Origin: Inia geoffrensis
Lineage: Eukaryota; Chordata; Mammalia; Artiodactyla; Iniidae
Direction of reading: 5' to 3'
Length of the DNA stretch: 64,000 nucleotides
Assembly: GCA_036417435.1 (NCBI GenBank)
Contig: CM070908.1
Span: forward strand, 50,191,090-50,255,089
Shown: positions 45,475-56,737 of the stretch, in pieces
Layout: each line of letters starts with the position of its first letter
Position numbering within the stretch: position 1 is the stretch's first letter
Translations under genes and position numbers: made by a program
The notes under the pieces: generated by a model
Database searches by the model: none
The model's input: only the letters and a program-made list of their open reading frames with translations
What the model was told of the DNA's origin: nothing

Positions 45475-46072
45475 CCCTCTTGTTGTCCTGGTTGTGCTCC
45501 TGCAAAGTGGGTGGCTTTCTGTGGTCGTGTCCCCATAGCTGGCAGCAAGAGTCACCTGCTCATGGGGTGTTTAGCAGCGTTCCCAAGGGCAGCTAATAAG
45601 TTCCCTGGGCACCCAGCTCATTTCCCAATGACAAGGAGTAAACAGCATCCCACCACAATTTTAGAAGCTTCTCAGAACTTTTCTAGTGAATCCATTGGCT
45701 GGCTTTCCAGAAAGTCAATGACACCCACCCCTCACCCTCCTTGGAAGCTTCCTGGTGAGTTTCCTTGGCATCCCCAGTGGTTCTCTGCCTGCCAGCCTCA
45801 GCCCACTGCCTCTGGACATGACAATGTAGTGAACTTCTCCACCATCCAGTGGGCTTTAACCACATCCTTGCCAGCGAGGTCTGAATCCCAGCCTTGGGAA
45901 GAACACTCCCCTCCCAAGAATTTTGTTCCTTCCTTGGGTACCTTCCCTCAGACCTAGGGTACCCTTAATAGTTCTTTTATCCCCCTGCTCTTAGCCATTC
46001 CTTTATTAATAATTTTTCGTATTAAACTTCCCTTGTCTGTCTTCGGATAGGACCCTAGCTAACAGAGCGACT
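45475..46072 (+). repeat. Ancient LTR-like repeat, unnamed
   Basis: 'tggttctctgcctgccagcc', 'gtgaacttctccacca', 'ccttaatagttcttttatcc' and 'ttaaacttcccttgtctgt', with the end 'ggataggaccctagctaaca', resemble an old ERVL-class LTR in order. The 162-codon plus frame 45469-45957, the longest non-L1 frame after the 206-codon microsatellite frame, lies inside this repeat and has low-complexity proline/serine composition, so I do not call it a gene. Confidence 0.4.
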
Positions 46073-46339
46073 AAGGAATACAAAGTACCTAAATCTTAAA
46101 AATGGAAAATTCTCTAAATGTGTGGGTTCTTTGAAGAAGATTTTTCCTAAAGATATTTAAATAGGTCGTGCCCTTTAAATCTCTTTTTCTAAAGTTGTTC
46201 TTGAAGTCTGCAAATGGTTTTCAATTTGAGGCAAAAGAAGTTGCTGCCCCCAAGAGTGAGAGCTCTGATTTTTATATGAATGATATGGCTCTATGGCCGT
46301 ATGACTATATACAGAAATCCGGGCTGCCACTCTTGGACT
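46073..46339. other. No recognised feature
   Basis: Unique sequence. The frame 46168-46383 shows no known motif and runs into a MIR. Confidence 0.5.
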
Positions 46340-46530
46340 ATCTACATAGTGCTCGGCACTCTACAAACAAGCATGACACTTAATTCTCAGAAGAGCTCTG
46401 CAGATCAGCATCATCTTTGTCTTAGAGATAAGGAAACTGAGGCTAAGAGGTGTGAAATTATTTTCCTGGTGTCACCCACCTAATATGTGGTCTAGCTGAG
46501 ATTCAAACCTGTATGTGTGGATCCAAAGCC
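46340..46530 (-). repeat. MIR SINE
   Basis: 'catagtgctcggcactctac', 'gataaggaaactgaggctaa', 'ctgagattcaaacctgtatg' in reverse MIR order. Confidence 0.85.
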
Positions 46531-46597
46531 TTTTCCCTCTTTTCCATGGCATCTTCTATAGGCATAGAATAAAACTTTCCAGATTCTTGTTAATTAG

Positions 46598-46715
46598 TTC
46601 CTTCATTCTTTCCCCAACATTAGTTGGGTACCTGCTATGTTTCAGGTACTATACCTCATGCTAGGTTAAAAATAAAAGACCCAGAGCCCTTGCCCTCAAG
46701 GAGTTTTCATTTTAA
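46598..46715 (-). repeat. L2 3' end, antisense
   Basis: 'gggtacctgctatgtttcag' then 'gtactatacctcatgctagg', and 'agcccttgccctcaaggagt'. Confidence 0.75.
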
Positions 46716-47214
46716 GCATTTTTATCAACTACATGATCTTGACCATTCATTGTACCTTGACCCTTTTACAGGATCTTAATTCCCATCCAAGCTTGTGGCA
46801 CTTTTCCAAAGTTGCTGTGGGTACCTCCTGCTTGGCAACACTCTCTATTTGACTTGCCTAGTTTTTCTGCCCCCTTTTGGGTCCCTATGCCTCAGAATTC
46901 GGTCTCAGCCAATTTTGTTGGCTGTTGACCTATCTGGTGGCTGCTTATCCCTCCTCTGACCTTCACCTCTTCCCCTTCTCCATCTTTGCATCTAAGACCA
47001 ATCTCTAGTCTCTCCCAGGGTCCACATTCCATGACCTGTCACCACCTCTCCCGGGCTTGCCTCCCCAGTCAAGCAGTGGCATGCACTTTCTCTACGTGGG
47101 GAACGTCTGTTTCACCAGGACTCAGATTTGGGGGCCGCTCTGATCTTCTTGGGGTCATGAGCAGGCAACACTTTCACAGAGGCAGCTCCTCTGGCCTCCT
47201 CCTATTGCCTTAAA
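46716..47214. other. Unassigned sequence, possibly decayed L2
   Basis: Pyrimidine-rich on the plus strand and directly upstream of a sense L2 3' part, so part of it may be the same L2. The 75-codon frame 46986-47213 has no motif. Confidence 0.4.
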
Positions 47215-47515
47215 CAGGGCATGTTGTATGTCTTTCCTGAATGCCCTTCTTTTCCTTTCTTGTGTCTTCTGCTCTTGCCCATAAAGCCGCTGTTCACTTC
47301 AGCTACCTGGATAGATGCTACTCACCTTGCACCTTCCACTTTAGCCTTAATTCTTCCTGACAACCCCTTCCTGTCCAGCTCAAGGACATGGGTCACCCTG
47401 TAGCACTGCGATGTAGTGGCTGATTCTTTCCAACAGGAATCAGGAGTATCTGGAGTGCAGAGACTTGCTGAAGGGCCCAGCACTGTGCTATATGGTAGAC
47501 ATTTAATAAATATTT
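47215..47515 (+). repeat. L2 3' part
   Basis: 'gaatgcccttcttttccttt', 'cttcctgacaaccccttcct', 'gcccagcactgtgctatatg' and 'gacatttaataaatatttgg' follow the end of L2 ORF2 and its 3' UTR. Confidence 0.7.
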
Positions 47516-47640
47516 GGGGAGGGGGAGTTGGAGGGAAGAGAGAAAAGGGAGAGAAGTTGGAGGGAAAGTTGGAGGGAAAAGAGAGAAATATTTGGGGAGG
47601 GAAGAGAGTGGGAGAAAAGGAGAAGAAAAGAAATATATGG
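47515..47640 (+). repeat. GA-rich (polypurine) tract
   Basis: About 125 bases almost free of pyrimidines, built from repeats of 'gttggaggga' (three times) and a repeated 'aatatttggggagg'. Formed next to an L2 tail. The lysine/glutamate-rich frame through it is translated repeat. Confidence 0.9.
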
Positions 47641-47789
47641 CATTTTATCATCTGAATTAAACAGTTAATCATCTGACATTTAGGATATCTCTAAAAACAC
47701 TGTTTTAGGTGGGCCCTGGCTGAGCCTCAGTTCCAGCCAGTGACCTCACTCAATGTCAGAAGGAATAACGACACCACCATCAGTACCAC

Positions 47790-47990
47790 AACAGAAATGA
47801 CATCAAACAATGCACCAGGCCCCGTGCTGAGCATCTTCTGTGCATTATCTTATTCATCACCATAGTCAGCCAATGAGTAGATACTATCCCTGTTCCTATA
47901 TTAGGAAACTGAAGCTTGGAGATGTGAAGGGCCTTGCCAAGGTCACACAGCTTGTAAATAGCAGGGCAGGGATTCTAAATCAGACCTTTA
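47790..47990 (-). repeat. MIR SINE
   Basis: 'tgcaccaggccccgtgctga', 'attaggaaactgaagcttgg', 'ccaaggtcacacagcttgta', 'cagggattctaaatcagacc' in reverse order. Confidence 0.9.
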
Positions 47991-49129
47991 AACAGCCAAA
48001 CTTCTAACTATCAAAACAGGCTGTGTCTCTAAGTAAAGTCTCTATATTCTCATGCCCAGAAGGCACACAGGACAGCAGCCTGGTTCCTAAAGAGAGACAC
48101 CTATCAACTTTGATTAATAAAAGGCATTTAAAAATCCACAAAATGAGTCAACATGTGACGACATTTTCTTATGCAAGCAAAGTAAAAGTTGCCCCCAGAA
48201 TGGCATCTGCCTGCTTATTTGAGTGGGGGTGGAAGGGTAACAGGAAAGAAGGAAGAAGTGAATAGCATCATTTGCACAATTCCCCAGCAAATTGAAATAA
48301 AAAATAATAAAACGATCGTTGCACTCAATCAGGAATGGAGGCATCAAATAGACTATCGTAAAGAAAACATTGCAGTAGTGAGGCTCTTGGGCAGAATCAA
48401 TTCCCCAACAGCCTGATAAGATTCTGTCTCAGGTCATAGTGCATGTGAGAGTCCCCCATGCACTTGGTGGGGAAAAACATTAGCTGCAGAAGGCACTTTC
48501 AAAAGGAGGATGACAATTTTTCACAGTGATGAAACAAGCGTCACAAGAGTTGGTTTCAAAATTAAATGGCTTGTATGATGTTCACTTTGACTCCTGACAC
48601 ATCAAAATATAAAATGTTCTTTTGCATGCATTCTCACAGCCATTTCTCTGTAATACTGCACTGCCTTGACAAGCGTGTTATGTTAGGAGGAAACAACACA
48701 CAAAGGGAGGCGGGCTGCCTGGGGACCTATCCTATGGAGTCCCTGTGGCTTGCTTAAAATTATCCAAAGATCAATACAAAGAGATGGGTCTTGCATCTCT
48801 CCCCTCAACCTCATCTGGTCTCTTGCAAAGGCAAGGATGAGAATTTTCAGCTTTGAACCCTCAACTTCAGAAACTCACTAGCTTGGTTCTGCATATACTA
48901 AATTTCAGACTGGTTTCCACTCTCAAGTGATTCATTCTCAGAATGATTGGTCACTTGTTGGTTGACAGGTTATTTACTTAGATGCAGGCAGAAGGCAGTA
49001 GGACATCATAAGAAGAGTTTACTCCCAGCCCCTGGTTCTCAGATAGGAATCCACATAAACCATCTGTGGTACATTGTTTGCCAAAGTGGCCACAACCCTT
49101 TGCTGCTTCTTGGCTTGTGGCTTTGCAGC
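47991..49129. other. No recognised feature
   Basis: 1.1 kb of unique sequence. Short opposed frames at 48023-48416 and 48947-49252 have no motif. Confidence 0.5.
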
Positions 49130-49550
49130 TCCTCCCATCAAGAGATAGTTTATTTCACCTCCTGTTGAGTTTTGTGTCTGGCTTTGACCAATAAAATGTG
49201 GAAGAAGTGATACTCTGCTGGTCTGGGCCGCAAGAACCTTGCACACTTCCACTCACTTCCATGGCCCCTGACTTCACCATGTGAACACGCCCAAGCTGAC
49301 CTGCTGGAGCATCAGAGACCACATGGACCAGAGCCACATAAGCCCAGTTGTCCCAACCAACATCAGCAAGCCATCCACCTGGCCGCCATTCATCACAGGG
49401 ACATGAAGGAACCCTGCCAAGACCAGAACTACCCAGCTGAGCCTCAACTAAATTGTCCACCCATTAGAATCATGTGTTAAACAAACGATTGTTGTGTCAA
49501 GCCTCTAAGTTTGTTTGTTTGTTTAATGCACAATAGGTAACTGACATACC
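49130..49550 (+). repeat. MLT1-type MaLR LTR
   Basis: 'ttgaccaataaaatgtggaa', the central 'cccaagctgacctgctggag', 'cagaactacccagctgagcc', 'gattgttgtgtcaagcctct' and terminal 'acaataggtaactgacata' are the MLT1 landmarks. A solo LTR of an ancient non-autonomous retroelement with no coding sequence. Frames inside it (minus 49155-49460, 101 codons) are shadows. Confidence 0.7.
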
Positions 49551-50099
49551 ATCTCAGAATTAATTCTGTTATTGGTAGGAAGCCTCATAAGTGTCCCTGC
49601 CCAACACTGAGAGCTGGGGGAGTCCAGGCCGTGTGACAGTTGAGTGATCCTGGGCTCAAAATCAGTGCCTTTGGAGCAAAACTTGGAGCTTCTACAGGAC
49701 AGAGCTCAGAATGCTCTATAAACCAGATCACATGCAGGTGCAAAACATAAGTCATAAGCATGGTATCTAAACACCAGATACCAGTGAATATTCCTGAGGG
49801 CACGCAGGGGTCATGAGTGGGAAACAGGCAGAAGGTGGAAGACAAGCGGTGGCAAACTCCTCGGCAGTTGTGTCGTGTGCTGGGTGTGCTCCCCAAGCAC
49901 AGACGCCCTTACTCAGTATGCTCACCAGGACCTCACACCCAGGAGCTGTCAATCAATGTTTGTAGAGTGAATAAGTGACCTGACAAGCCCATACTTAGGA
50001 CTTGCCTCTTTGCATCTGTGGCTGAGTAGACAGGAAACATGGGGCTTTCTTCCCAGAGGGAACATGCCCAAATGATCAAAGAATCCACTACTTTAAAAC
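49551..50099. other. No recognised feature
   Basis: Unique; the 103-codon minus frame 49585-49896 has no known motif or splice support. Confidence 0.5.
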
Positions 50100-50335
50100 A
50101 AATTAAGAAGTATTTATATAGCCCTTCCTATGGGTTGGTAGGGTTCCAATCACTCAATCAATAATAATCCACTTAATTCTCTTAATAGCCATATGAGGTA
50201 GGCATGCACTTTATCCGTATCTCCCCCATGAAAAGCAGAGGCATGCAGCCCAAAGACATGTAGCCAGCAAGCAGCAGAACCAGGAGCCTGGCTCTCGAGT
50301 CTGCTGCTGGCATCTCCTCATGCTGCCTGTCCTAA
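50100..50335 (-). repeat. MIR SINE
   Basis: 'cacttaattctcttaatagc' then 'catatgaggtaggcatgcac', and 'gcagcagaaccaggagcctg' near the old tRNA-like end. Confidence 0.8.
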
Positions 50336-50344
50336 AGTCATCAC

Positions 50345-50480
50345 GATGAACACAGAGGCTTTAAAAAGTGCTTAGGTCAACCCCTCTTTCTATATTGTAA
50401 ACACATGAGCCCAAGACTTACATGACTATCTCAAAATCCCACCGTTAATGATCCAGCAGAGGCTGGACCAGAATACACAG
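50345..50480 (-). repeat. MIR-like old SINE fragment
   Basis: 'ttaggtcaacccctctttct', then a decayed core and 'ccagcagaggctggaccaga'. Same kind as 55992-56110. Confidence 0.5.
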
Positions 50481-50817
50481 CTCCTGACACACAGTTTGGT
50501 ATCTTCTCTTTGATACCACACTGAGGATGTGAAAAGCTATTTTACGGGCATCTTTATTTCTGAAAGGGTTCAGAATTTTGAGACATCTTGAACTCTGAAT
50601 CTCAAACCCAAGAAACAGTAACAACTAACAGGATGAGTATTAGGGAGGAGAGATGAAACATGAAGGAGACAAGTGACAAATCCTCCACTCCTTGGATAGC
50701 CAAGTTATGTCACAATGGACCATGGGTCCCACTTACGGACTGAAATCTACTAGGGATTCCAGAAGCCTCCAGGACTCAAGTTTTTGTTTAGCATGCGTGT
50801 GGAGGGGTCTGATGGAC
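50481..50817. other. No recognised feature
   Basis: Unique spacer. Confidence 0.5.
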
Positions 50818-50985
50818 TAGTACAGAGCTTCTCAAATGCTATAAGTCACCTGGGGATCTGATTAAAATGCAGATTCTGATTAATAAGTGCTGGGCAGGGC
50901 TGGAGGTTCTGCAGTTCTAACAAACTCCTAGGTGATGCCAGTGCTGCTCATGTGTGGACCACACTTGGAGTAGCAAAGGAAATAC
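50818..50985. repeat. MER5A-like hAT element, near full length
   Basis: 'agagcttctcaaatgctata' then 'agtcacctggggatctgatt', 'aaaatgcagattctgatt', and the right end 'gtgtggaccacacttggag'. Unlike the copies at 21243 and 56738 it holds no SINE. Confidence 0.8.
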
Positions 50986-51854
50986 TGCCCTTAGCTGGGT
51001 TCTTCAAATACCATCTAAGGTCCTGATGCAGATACATTCTACTCAGGGACCCGAGACAGCCTGAAAGTAAAACCCTAAATTTTGGTCAGTGGTCATTCAG
51101 AGATCTAGGTGCATGAGATATATTCATATAAATATTAACACAAATATGCACATATAAAATACAGTTCAGTTTTTCAAAAAGGAGAAAATACACTTAGAGA
51201 TCGCTAACATTACATGAAGAAAGACAGCCAGGTTTTATGTGCCATGTGATGTGACACAGTAGGAAGTACCCAACACCGTCTATAGAATATTCTCGCCAAA
51301 AATCATTGAATTAGAGCAAACCTTTAACTCTAACTATCAGTTTAGAGGAAATACGGGGGAACAGAGGAACATGCTAAACACCCATGAGGTACCAAAAAAT
51401 CTGGAATGTGAGAAATTTTACAGAACAAATGAACTGATATCTTCAACAAAATTTATGCAAAATAAAAACAAGAATAGAGACTTACAAGTCTCTTAAGAGA
51501 CACATGGGCCCAGTGTAATGTAAGGACCTTGTTAGGATACTGATTTAAACAAAGTGTAAAAAAAAAAAGTTTAAAAGATGATCTAGAGGAATTATTTTTT
51601 TTTAGCTACAAAAATTTTTTTTAAAAACCTGTTTTGGGGCACATCCTGAATTATTTACAATGAAACAATCTGATATTATTCAGAGGAATCCAGTGGCGGC
51701 TGGGGGAGGATTGTACCAGGGCACAGAAAAAACAGGTTGTCAGAGAACTAAGCCTTGAAGCTGGTGATGGGAAGGTTGGGGGATGTTATACTAGCTTCTC
51801 TGCTTTTCTATTTGTTTAAAGATTTCCAAATTCAAGGTTGTAAGTAAATAAATA
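50986..51854. other. No recognised feature
   Basis: A/T-rich unique sequence with small A and T runs (51560-51630). Confidence 0.5.
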
Positions 51855-51965
51855 AGCAAGGAAAGAAAGAGAGAAGAAGTGAGCAAGAGGAGGGAGGGAG
51901 GAAGAGAGAGAAAAAAAGGAAGAAAGGATGAGGGGGGAGACGGAGGGGAGGAGAGAGAGGAGTGC
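51855..51965 (+). repeat. GA-rich (polypurine) tract
   Basis: About 110 bases almost wholly purine: GAAA, GGGA and GA repeats without a fixed unit. Frames 51791-51979 (minus) and 51928-52128 (plus) are translated repeat. Confidence 0.92.
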
Positions 51966-52765
51966 TCAGAGAGGGCCACCTCGCACCCAGTTACCCTTCA
52001 AAATAAGTAGATTCGGTGAACTTGTGATTCCAATTTCGATATCAAGTAAGAGTCTAGGACATATTATTGAAATGGTGAAAGTTACATTTGAAAAAAAAAA
52101 AAAAGAACAAAAAGAAGAAGAAAGCTGAGATCACCAGGCCCCACTAAGGGTGGGTTGCTGAAGACCCTTCCCTTTATATTATGGCTTCTTGACAGGCCTG
52201 TCAGAGATCCCATAGAAATAAGGCCTCTGGATCCAGCAGAGCATTTGTCAAAGTCTCTCGCAATCTTTGTAAAGAAGGCAGAGATCACGGCTCAGGTGAG
52301 AGCTCGGCAAGGTGAATTGATGACTGGCTGAACATCCATCCCCAGGAGAAGCCCTCGGGGCAGCTCTTCAGCAGAGGCTGATGGACTCCTGTTCAACACG
52401 CTCTTGTTCTTTGTCAATGACAGATGAAGATATAGAAGTTGTGTTGGTCAAAGTGACAGGGGACATAAAGTCCAAAGGACTACCTCCAAATGCATTTGAT
52501 GACAGAATTATTATCTAAACACATCTCAACATGCTACAACAGAAGCTACGTTAGCAGGCTGAAATGCAGTAGTGTTTATTATCAAACAACTAACCAGGAA
52601 AGTCAAGGTGAGGAAAAGCCCAAAGCCTGTGGCTGATGCAAAAGTATGTGAGTGAAAGCCTGACCGTGGACCAGGTACACTTAGAGCTCTTGTAAGATAC
52701 AGATGAAGGGACACTTCCTTCCCAATGTTGTCATCCTCCTCTCCTGGCTGGAGAAACACTGACTT
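51966..52765. other. No recognised feature
   Basis: Unique sequence with an A14 run at 52091-52104. Confidence 0.5.
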
Positions 52766-52779
52766 AAAGATTTTCTCTT

Positions 52780-52988
52780 GGGCTTCCCTGGTGGCACAGT
52801 GGTTGAGAGTCCGCCTGCCGATGCAGGGGACGCGGGTTCATGCCCTGGTCCGGGAAGATCCCACATGCCGTGGAGCGGCTGGACCCGTGAGCCATGGCCG
52901 CTGAGCCTGCACTTCCAGAGCCTGTGCTCCACAACAGGAGAGGCCACAACAGTGAGAGGCCCGTGTACCGCAAAAAAAAAAAAAAAAA
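52780..52988 (+). mobile_element. CHR-2 SINE with perfect target duplication
   Basis: Complete copy ending in an A tail of about 20. Exact 14-base flanks aaagattttctctt (52766-52779 and 52989-53002). Frames through it on both strands are not genes. Confidence 0.98.
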
Positions 52989-53109
52989 AAAGATTTTCTC
53001 TTACGGTAAATTCCACGGGAGTCAACAATCTAAGTAGCCGCCAAAGCTAATTTGATCTGCTAATTTGATTTTAATGTACATTAAAACAATTATTTTCCAG
53101 AATTGGGGA

Positions 53110-53330
53110 TGAAAATAGCAACCACATCTACCATTTAGTAAGCGTTTACTATGTGAGGCATCATGCCAGGTACTGTACCTATGTTATCTTATCTAATAGC
53201 CGTACTACCCTTTCTATGTGAGCGCTAATAATTTCACCTCCTAGATGGGGAAACTGGGGTCCAGAGTGCTTCAGTGACTTGGCTGGAGTCACACAGCTGG
53301 CAAGGATCAGAGCTGGGATGCAAAGGAAAC
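53110..53330 (-). repeat. MIR SINE, near full length
   Basis: 'gcgtttactatgtgaggcat', 'cctagatggggaaactgggg', 'gagtcacacagctggcaagg', 'agctgggatgcaaagg' in reverse order. Confidence 0.88.
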
Positions 53331-53609
53331 CCCACTGTGTGGGTGCGGCTTAGGAACACAAACTGTCTGGGATGGTCCAACAAAGTGCTGAGTATGGGAT
53401 TGAGTTCTAGTTGCCACACTTTAGGAGAGCACTGGCACAACTTCACCTGTGTCTAAAACCTGGTGTTTTTGGTCAGGCCAGTGAGAGGACCAGCAGATCC
53501 TAAGAGGCCCAATTAGAGCAACAGGTGATTTCTCCTGTCACAGTAGGTGCTCAGTGAATGTTTGCTGAATGGCTGACTTTAGCTGGAAAGAAGTTTCATG
53601 CTGTCTGCT
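53331..53609 (+). repeat. Spacer ending in an L2 terminus
   Basis: Mostly unique. 53535-53575 'cacagtaggtgctcagtgaa' then 'tgtttgctgaatggctgac' is the sense end of L2. Confidence 0.55.
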
Positions 53610-54185
53610 GTTTGATGTCTATGCTGTATAACAAACCAACCCAAAGCACTGGCTTAGAACAATAAGAGTCGTTTACTATTGTTCTCTCTCATGGTTCTGG
53701 GAGCCGGCTGGGCTTAGCTGAGGGATTCTCACTCAGGGCCTCTCAGGTGGTTGCAGTCATGTGGCGGCAGGTGCTGGCATCATCTCTGAAGCTTCTTTGC
53801 CCCCTTGTCTGGGGCCTGAGTTGGGAAGACAGTGAGCTGGGTTCCTCAGCATCTTCCTCTCTCTACGTGGTTTCTCATGTGGTTTCTCCAGCATGGCAGC
53901 TTCTGAGTAGTTGGACTCCTTATAAGGTGGCTCAGCATTTCAAAGATTCAAGTCCCAAGTGAGAAGAGAGTTCAGTGGTAGCTGAACTGGTATTGCCAGC
54001 AAGCCACACGGTGTGACTTCTGCTGCATCCTTACTATCAAGTCCACCACAAAGGCCTGCCCAGTTTCAAGGGGAGCGTCCACAGAATCCACCTCTTGAAA
54101 AGCCAGGGGAGAGATTCTGGAAGAGCTTCTTGGACCAGACATGCTGTTGCAGACATTTTTGTAAAATCCGCCACGTCCACCCAAG
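53610..54185 (-). repeat. MLT1-type MaLR LTR
   Basis: The left edge 'tgtataacaaaccaacccaa' then 'agcactggcttagaacaata' is the reverse MLT1 3' end. It continues with 'tctcatggttctgggagccg', 'cagggcctctcaggtggttg', and, further right, 'caaggggagcgtcc' and 'ccacctcttgaaaagccagg'. Solo LTR, no coding sequence. Confidence 0.7.
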
Positions 54186-55264
54186 AATATTTGGGGTGAA
54201 GGTGAGGGGCTAGAACTGTTCTATAAGGAGTGAACTTAGGCCAGGTTATGGAAGAAAAGTAAAATGCAGACAGATTTTCCTTCAGTAAGGAAGATGTTTT
54301 AAAGGTGATGGCTTCTCTTAAGGTGGAATGAATTTTCTGCCACTGAAGGATTAAGCATGGACTGTCAGAGCCCTTCTAGGGATTGATAGAGTAAGGTATC
54401 TGCTCCCTCTGGCTGAGTGTATCCAGACATCTGCTAAGGGGACCAATGCAAGGGCCGGTATCTATAGCAAAAGTCTTCACGAGAACCAGAAAGGCCAGAG
54501 TAGTGGGCAAAGCTAAAATTTTAAACTTTTTAAAAACGTAAAGAGCATGAGACCCAGGCTGCCAGTGGTGGGACATTCAAGTTGGGGGGTGGAAACAAGA
54601 GTTTGAAGCCAGAGAAGAGCAAACAAGTATAAACAACGTGCAGCTGGATCTAAAGATTTGGAAAGTGGGTAAAGGATGACAGAAGAGGCCTGAGCCTCTT
54701 CCCACCCTGGAGTGATGAGAGTGTGTTTCACATGCCAGCTGGGGTACCGGGCGTGCTGAAGGGGCAGGAGGTATGCTGGAAAGAGGTCAGCCTGGCCTTG
54801 AACACTATGTAGCCAGGAACACTTACGCATCAAGTGGAGGACTTGAATTAGTGTGAACAATGAGGCGCCTTCTGAAGCTAAAGCTGTTCATTCTCATGTC
54901 AAGAATCATGTGGTAAATGATGGTCAGTCTCTAGGTATTTATAAATCAAAACTGCTACCATGCTCCTCCGGGTGCTATATGAGTCTTGATAGAGTAAGGA
55001 TTTTTCTGCCCTCTGATTGTTGTTCTAATGAACAACAGACCCTGCATGCCAGCTTCAGGCTGTGATGACACTCAGGCAGGGAATCACAGCTTCATGGCCT
55101 TATACATCAGCTCACTGCATGGTTTTGAGAAGGTTAATTTCATAATTAAAATCCATGTCTGATGAACAACCCAGCACCAAGGAGCCATAGTAAGTCTCTT
55201 GCAGTCCTGGTAAAGATCTTTGTAAAATGGGTCTGATACACAGAGAAGTCACAATGTATTACAT

Positions 55265-55265
<1 letters not shown>
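54186..55265. other. No recognised feature
   Basis: 1.1 kb unique. The 115-codon minus frame 54513-54860 has no known domain, and no flanking splice sites stand out. Confidence 0.5.
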
Positions 55266-55324
<59 letters not shown>

Positions 55325-55325
55325 A
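55266..55325 (+). repeat. (ATCT)n microsatellite
   Basis: Fifteen uninterrupted tetranucleotide units over 60 bases. A pure tetranucleotide array of this length is normally highly variable between individuals. Confidence 0.98.
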
Positions 55326-55991
55326 CAGGCTACTGGGAAAGCTAAGTACCTTAAGATAAAATAATACAGACAAGAAGTTGAGATAGAATGAGTGATGGGC
55401 AAATACACGTCTGAATCAATAAAGGAAACTTCATCCTGGGTCACCAAAAGGACAAGGGCATTGGCTGGCTTTTGTGGTAAGTCAATGAGTCAAGTGAGTC
55501 ACTGGCCTCATGTGAGGATGAAAAAATGGGTGGAACAGATGTAACGGTAGTGATCTTCCAGAGACACAGAATGACCCAGTTTGGCTAATAAGCCAGCAGT
55601 TCCATATCGTACTCAAAGAGACGGGCCACACTAAATCATCATGCCTGGGACGTCCACCATAATCCATAAGGTGCTGGTCTTTCCCCACTGTTCATAAAGT
55701 GGCCAGTGAGCCAGAGCTCTCAGTTATAGAGTACATCAATCTAGGAGCAGATACATGAATTTAAATCCATACTGAGATACAGTTCAGTCGGTGGGGAGTA
55801 TGACTCATGACTTTAGTTTAAAACCTCTCTGGAGCAACGTAGCTAGATTGGAATCTGTTATCCTTCACCCCTTGACGTTCACCTTCCCATGATACAGGTG
55901 GGTGGGCAAAACTGAACAGAGTCCCAAGTTGAAAACTGGCCCAAAGGTCCAAAGAGGAGATGTAGATCGAGACCAAAACTCCCATGTACTT
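55326..55991. other. No recognised feature
   Basis: Unique sequence; short frames only. Confidence 0.5.
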
Positions 55992-56110
55992 TGAATTATA
56001 GAATTTTGAAGTTGGAAGAGGCCTTAGAAATTATCTAAACCAATTTCTCATCTTATAGTTGGAAAAACTGATTCCATAAAGGGAAATGTACATATCTCCT
56101 GGCCATTTCT
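55992..56110 (-). repeat. MIR-like old SINE fragment
   Basis: 'ttgaagttggaagaggcctt' then 'agaaattatctaaaccaatt' and 'ttggaaaaactgattc' match the widespread old SINE whose antisense reads ggaccttagagatcatctag. Confidence 0.55.
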
Positions 56111-56330
56111 TTCTGATAGAGCATTTAGCCAATGCACACAGTGAAAAAGAATGGGAAAAATAGAATTTGGGCTTGCAGAATTTTATTTTAGAAACCCTGC
56201 CATAGAATAATTGCTGTATCACTTGCCACACTTGGGGCATGACCTGGTGGGAAGGAAGAAACACTGTGGGTCAGGAATTCTGTGATCTGGTCCCACCAGC
56301 ATCTTAACTAGCTCTGGAACGTTCTCTCAG
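56111..56330. other. No recognised feature
   Basis: Unique spacer. Confidence 0.45.
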
Positions 56331-56425
56331 GTCCCTTTCTGATTTTCTTTCTTTATCCCCAAACCTATCAGAGTTCAGAGCACATGGTTGATGCTAAAGA
56401 AATGTTTGATGAATGAATAAATGCA
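56331..56425 (+). repeat. L2 3' end
   Basis: 'agagcacatggttgatgcta' then 'aagaaatgtttgatgaatga', ending in the short TGAA repeats. Confidence 0.65.
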
Positions 56426-56737
56426 CTTAAGCTCTAAACTTCCATGCTTCTCTGCATAGTAATAAGAAAAAAAGTAAGTCCTCTTGAAAAGGGAAGGCTT
56501 CACCTATCAGAATGTGGATATATTCAAATTCCTGGATATGTGCTAAGATAAATGCACAGTAATTTTGCTAAAAATACTTTTTAAAAAAAGCAATTAATTT
56601 AAGGGCACCCTGATGCCCCAAAGATGTCCATTCATATCATTCAATTTAGGAAGAGGAGCACTTCATTTTTATTCACTGGAGAATCAAGACCTCTGGGGAC
56701 AGCTTTAAAAATTGATCTCCCTTTAAGCTTCCTTTAA
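56426..56737. other. No recognised feature
   Basis: A/T-rich unique spacer. Confidence 0.5.

Noticed and set aside
45469..45957. 162-codon plus-strand frame
   Set aside because: Lies inside an ancient LTR-like repeat; composition is low-complexity and no protein family is recognised.
55266..55325. CRISPR-like array
   Set aside because: Units are 4 bases with no spacers; a simple microsatellite in a mammalian genome.
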